Origin: an uncultured Collinsella sp.
GTDB lineage: Bacteria; Actinomycetota; Coriobacteriia; Coriobacteriales; Coriobacteriaceae
DNA length: 14,751 nucleotides
Reading direction: 5' to 3'
Assembly (NCBI GenBank): GCA_900541245.1
Contig: UQIS01000045.1
Location: 1 to 14,751, forward strand
The notes under the pieces were generated by a model. It saw only the letters and a list, made by a program, of their open reading frames with translations. It ran no database searches and was not told the DNA's origin. The position numbers and the translations under genes were made by a program. The stretch's first letter is position 1. Each line of letters starts with the position of its first letter. Positions 12,757-14,751 of the stretch are shown here, piece by piece.

Positions 12757-14610
12757 ATGCCCGAGAAGATTGAAGAGCTGGTACGCGCTGCGCTTGCTGC
12801 GGCCCAGGAGGCCGGCGACCTTTCCGCATTTGAACTTGACGATTGCGCTATCGAGCGACCGGCTGACACTTCTCATGGCGAGTGGACCTCTACCATGGCC
12901 CTGAAGTCCGCCAAGCTGGCCCACTGCGCCCCGCGCAAGATCGCCGAGGCCATCGTTGCCCATATGCCCGAGGACCCCGCGATCGAGAAGGTCGAGATCG
13001 CAGGCCCCGGCTTCATCAACTTCTACCTCTCCGTTGCCGTCAAGAATGCCATCTTTGGCGAGGCTCGCGAGAAGGGTATGGACTTCGCTAAGTCCAACGT
13101 CGGTGGTGGCCTGAAGACCCAGGTCGAGATCGTTTCCGCCAACCCCGTCGGCCCCATGCACATCGGCCACGGCCGCTGGGCCGCGCTGGGCGACTCGCTC
13201 TGCCGCGTTATGGATCACGCCGGTTACGACATCCAGCGTGAGTTCTACATCAACGACCACGGCTCTCAGATGAACACCTTCGGCAACTCCATCAGCACGC
13301 GCTATATGCAGCTTGCCGACATCATCGCCAAGCAGGGCGTGGATATCGACGAGGCTCACAAGCTGCTGATCGCCGACCGCGACGCCTTTGTTGCCGACGA
13401 GAACGACGAGCATCCCGAGACCCATCCGTATCAGGACAACTTTGCCGAGACCCTGGGCAAGGACTCCTACGGCGGCGACTACATCATAGACGAGGCCGCC
13501 GAGTTCTGGCGCACCGACGGCGATAAGTGGGTCAACGCCGATCCGCAGGAGCGCATGGAGAGCTTCCGCGAGCGCGGCTATGTAAAGATGGTCGACAACA
13601 TGCGCGACCTTTGCCATGCCGTTAACTGCGACTTCGATCGTTGGTTCTCCGAGCGCTCGCTGTATGTGAAGGACACCGAGGGCGAGACCGCCGGCACCTC
13701 CGCCGTCGACCGCGCTTTTGAGAAGCTCGACAAGATGGGCTATCTCTACACCAAGGACGGCGCCCTGTGGTTCCGCTCCACCGACCTGGGCGATGACAAG
13801 GACCGCGTTCTGATCAAGTCCGACGGCGAGTACACCTACTTCGCCTCCGACGTTGCCTATCACTGGGATAAGTTCCAGCGCGTCGACCACGTCATCGACA
13901 TCTGGGGCGCCGACCACCACGGCTACATCGAGCGCGTCCGCTGCGTCTGCGATGCCTTGGGTTACCCCGGCAAGTTTGAGGTTCTGCTGGGCCAGCTCGT
14001 CAACCTGCTGCGCAACGGCAAGCCCGTCCGTATGTCCAAGCGTAAGGGCACCATGGTGACCCTGCAGGAGCTCGTCGACGAGGTCGGCTCCGACGCTGCC
14101 CGTTACACCCTCATCTCCAAGAGCTCCAATCAGATGGTCGACTTCGATATTGAGGCCGTCAAGAAGCGCGACAACTCCAACCCGGTGTACTACGTGCAGT
14201 ACGCTCACGCCCGCGTGTGCTCCATCCTGCGCCGTGCCGCTGACGTTACGCCCGAGCAGGCTGACGAGATGGGCATGAAGGCCGTCGCCGCCAAGGCCAT
14301 CGGTGAGAACGTCGATTACTCGCTGCTGACCGACCCGACCGAGCTCGCCCTTTCGCGCAAGCTCAACGAGCTCACCGACCTCATCGCCAGCTGCGCTCGC
14401 GACCGCGCCCCGTTCCGTCTGACGCACTTTGCTGAGGAACTCGCCGGCGACTTCCACAGCTTCTACGCTGCCTGTCAGGTGCTGCCGAGCGAGGGCCGTC
14501 CCGTCGACCCCGAGCTTTCGCGTGCCCGTCTGGCCGCTTGCGACGCCGTCCGCGTGACGCTCGCCCTGGTGCTCACCCTTGTTGGCGTTTCCGCGCCCGA
14601 GCAGATGTAA
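12757..14610 (+). CDS. argS: Arginine--tRNA ligase
   Basis: A 617-residue class I synthetase that charges tRNA-Arg with arginine using ATP. The N-terminal 110 or so residues form the Add-1 domain that recognises the tRNA D-loop. SANPVGPMHIGHGRW carries the HIGH motif (135-138), VRMSKRKGTM is the KMSKS-type loop (425-429), and the helical C-terminal domain (from about 485, YVQYAHARVCSILRRA) is the DALR anticodon-binding domain, ending with VGVSAPEQM as expected. The length is somewhat longer than the usual 550-590 because of an insert-like acidic stretch (about 195-260, with DENDEHPETHPYQDNF). The ATG at 12757 follows AAGGAGG seven bases upstream; the open frame extends 30 codons further without family resemblance. 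A strong terminator follows about 70 bases after the stop. Confidence 0.97.
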   Translation: MPEKIEELVRAALAAAQEAGDLSAFELDDCAIERPADTSHGEWTSTMALKSAKLAHCAPRKIAEAIVAHMPEDPAIEKVEIAGPGFINFYLSVAVKNAIFGEAREKGMDFAKSNVGGGLKTQVEIVSANPVGPMHIGHGRWAALGDSLCRVMDHAGYDIQREFYINDHGSQMNTFGNSISTRYMQLADIIAKQGVDIDEAHKLLIADRDAFVADENDEHPETHPYQDNFAETLGKDSYGGDYIIDEAAEFWRTDGDKWVNADPQERMESFRERGYVKMVDNMRDLCHAVNCDFDRWFSERSLYVKDTEGETAGTSAVDRAFEKLDKMGYLYTKDGALWFRSTDLGDDKDRVLIKSDGEYTYFASDVAYHWDKFQRVDHVIDIWGADHHGYIERVRCVCDALGYPGKFEVLLGQLVNLLRNGKPVRMSKRKGTMVTLQELVDEVGSDAARYTLISKSSNQMVDFDIEAVKKRDNSNPVYYVQYAHARVCSILRRAADVTPEQADEMGMKAVAAKAIGENVDYSLLTDPTELALSRKLNELTDLIASCARDRAPFRLTHFAEELAGDFHSFYAACQVLPSEGRPVDPELSRARLAACDAVRVTLALVLTLVGVSAPEQM

Positions 14611-14680
14611 TCTGCGAGTCATTTGACCGTGTAGGTTCGGCTTTGCTGAGCCCTATAAGCCCGATCTCCATTGCTGAACT

Positions 14681-14721
14681 GCCTCCCATTTCTTGGACAT
14701 GAGAAATGGGAGGCTTTCTTT
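14681..14721 (+). terminator. Intrinsic terminator of argS
   Basis: A perfect 13-bp stem (14681-14693 and 14702-14714) with an 8-base loop, followed by TTTCTTT. It lies about 70 bases downstream of the argS stop. Confidence 0.92.
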
Positions 14722-14746
14722 ATGCGCGTTGATTTGAGGGTGAAGC

Positions 14747-14751
14747 ATGAT
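14747..14751 (+). CDS. Possible start of the next gene (cut by window end)
   Basis: The ATG at 14747 is preceded by GAGGG (14736-14740) at normal ribosome-site spacing. Only five bases of the frame are visible. An alternative ATG at 14722 touches the terminator U-run and lacks a ribosome site. Nothing can be said about the product. Confidence 0.3.

Noticed and set aside
12739..14622. 627-codon open frame on the minus strand
   Set aside because: It is entirely antisense to argS, which has all family motifs; the minus frame is an artefact of GC third-position bias.

Overview
The window is GC-rich, densely coding bacterial DNA with mostly housekeeping genes. A CarD-family regulator, an undecaprenyl-phosphate sugar-1-phosphate transferase, unlinked proB and proA, strong GC third-position bias and recurrent intergenic stem-loops suggest an actinomycete of the Coriobacteriia, most like Collinsella. 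The genus is inferred from general resemblance and was not tested.

Layout, left to right. (1) 1-46 is a run made only of A and C, followed by a small stand-alone MGMT-fold gene (92-412, +) and its stem-loop terminator. (2) 413-805 holds no gene, but has several complementary arms and, at its right end, the terminator of trpS (806-1855, -). (3) A WecA/TagO-type membrane transferase (2026-3225, -) lies upstream of trpS on the same strand. (4) 3226-3750 holds a candidate 6S-like RNA (about 3430-3600, -) with its own -10 box, divergent from a promoter for a PflA-like radical SAM protein (3751-4689, +). (5) A tRNA-Ala(CGC) with promoter and terminator (4800-4959) sits directly before a small coiled-coil, single-pass membrane protein (4978-5436). 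(6) Next come pncB (5521-7026), proB (7106-8233), a strong terminator and a 27-nt tandem repeat. (7) An S33 alpha/beta-hydrolase on the minus strand (8334-9752) separates proB from proA (9865-11151, +). (8) An HD-domain protein (11221-11820, -) and a CarD-family protein (11929-12414, -) follow. (9) A low-GC divergent intergenic region leads to argS (12757-14610, +) with its terminator; the start of another gene is probably at the very end.

Functionally the window combines translation (trpS, argS, tRNA-Ala), NAD salvage (pncB), proline synthesis (proB, proA) with a possible proline-releasing peptidase between them, envelope glycopolymer initiation (wecA/tagO-like) and transcription control (CarD-like protein, 6S-like RNA). 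No mobile element, CRISPR array or defence island is visible. The most notable unexplained features are the 6S-like RNA, a near-identical 41-nt stem-loop present three times (a possible half copy near base 50), the 27-nt tandem repeat, and the structured non-coding stretch at 470-700.
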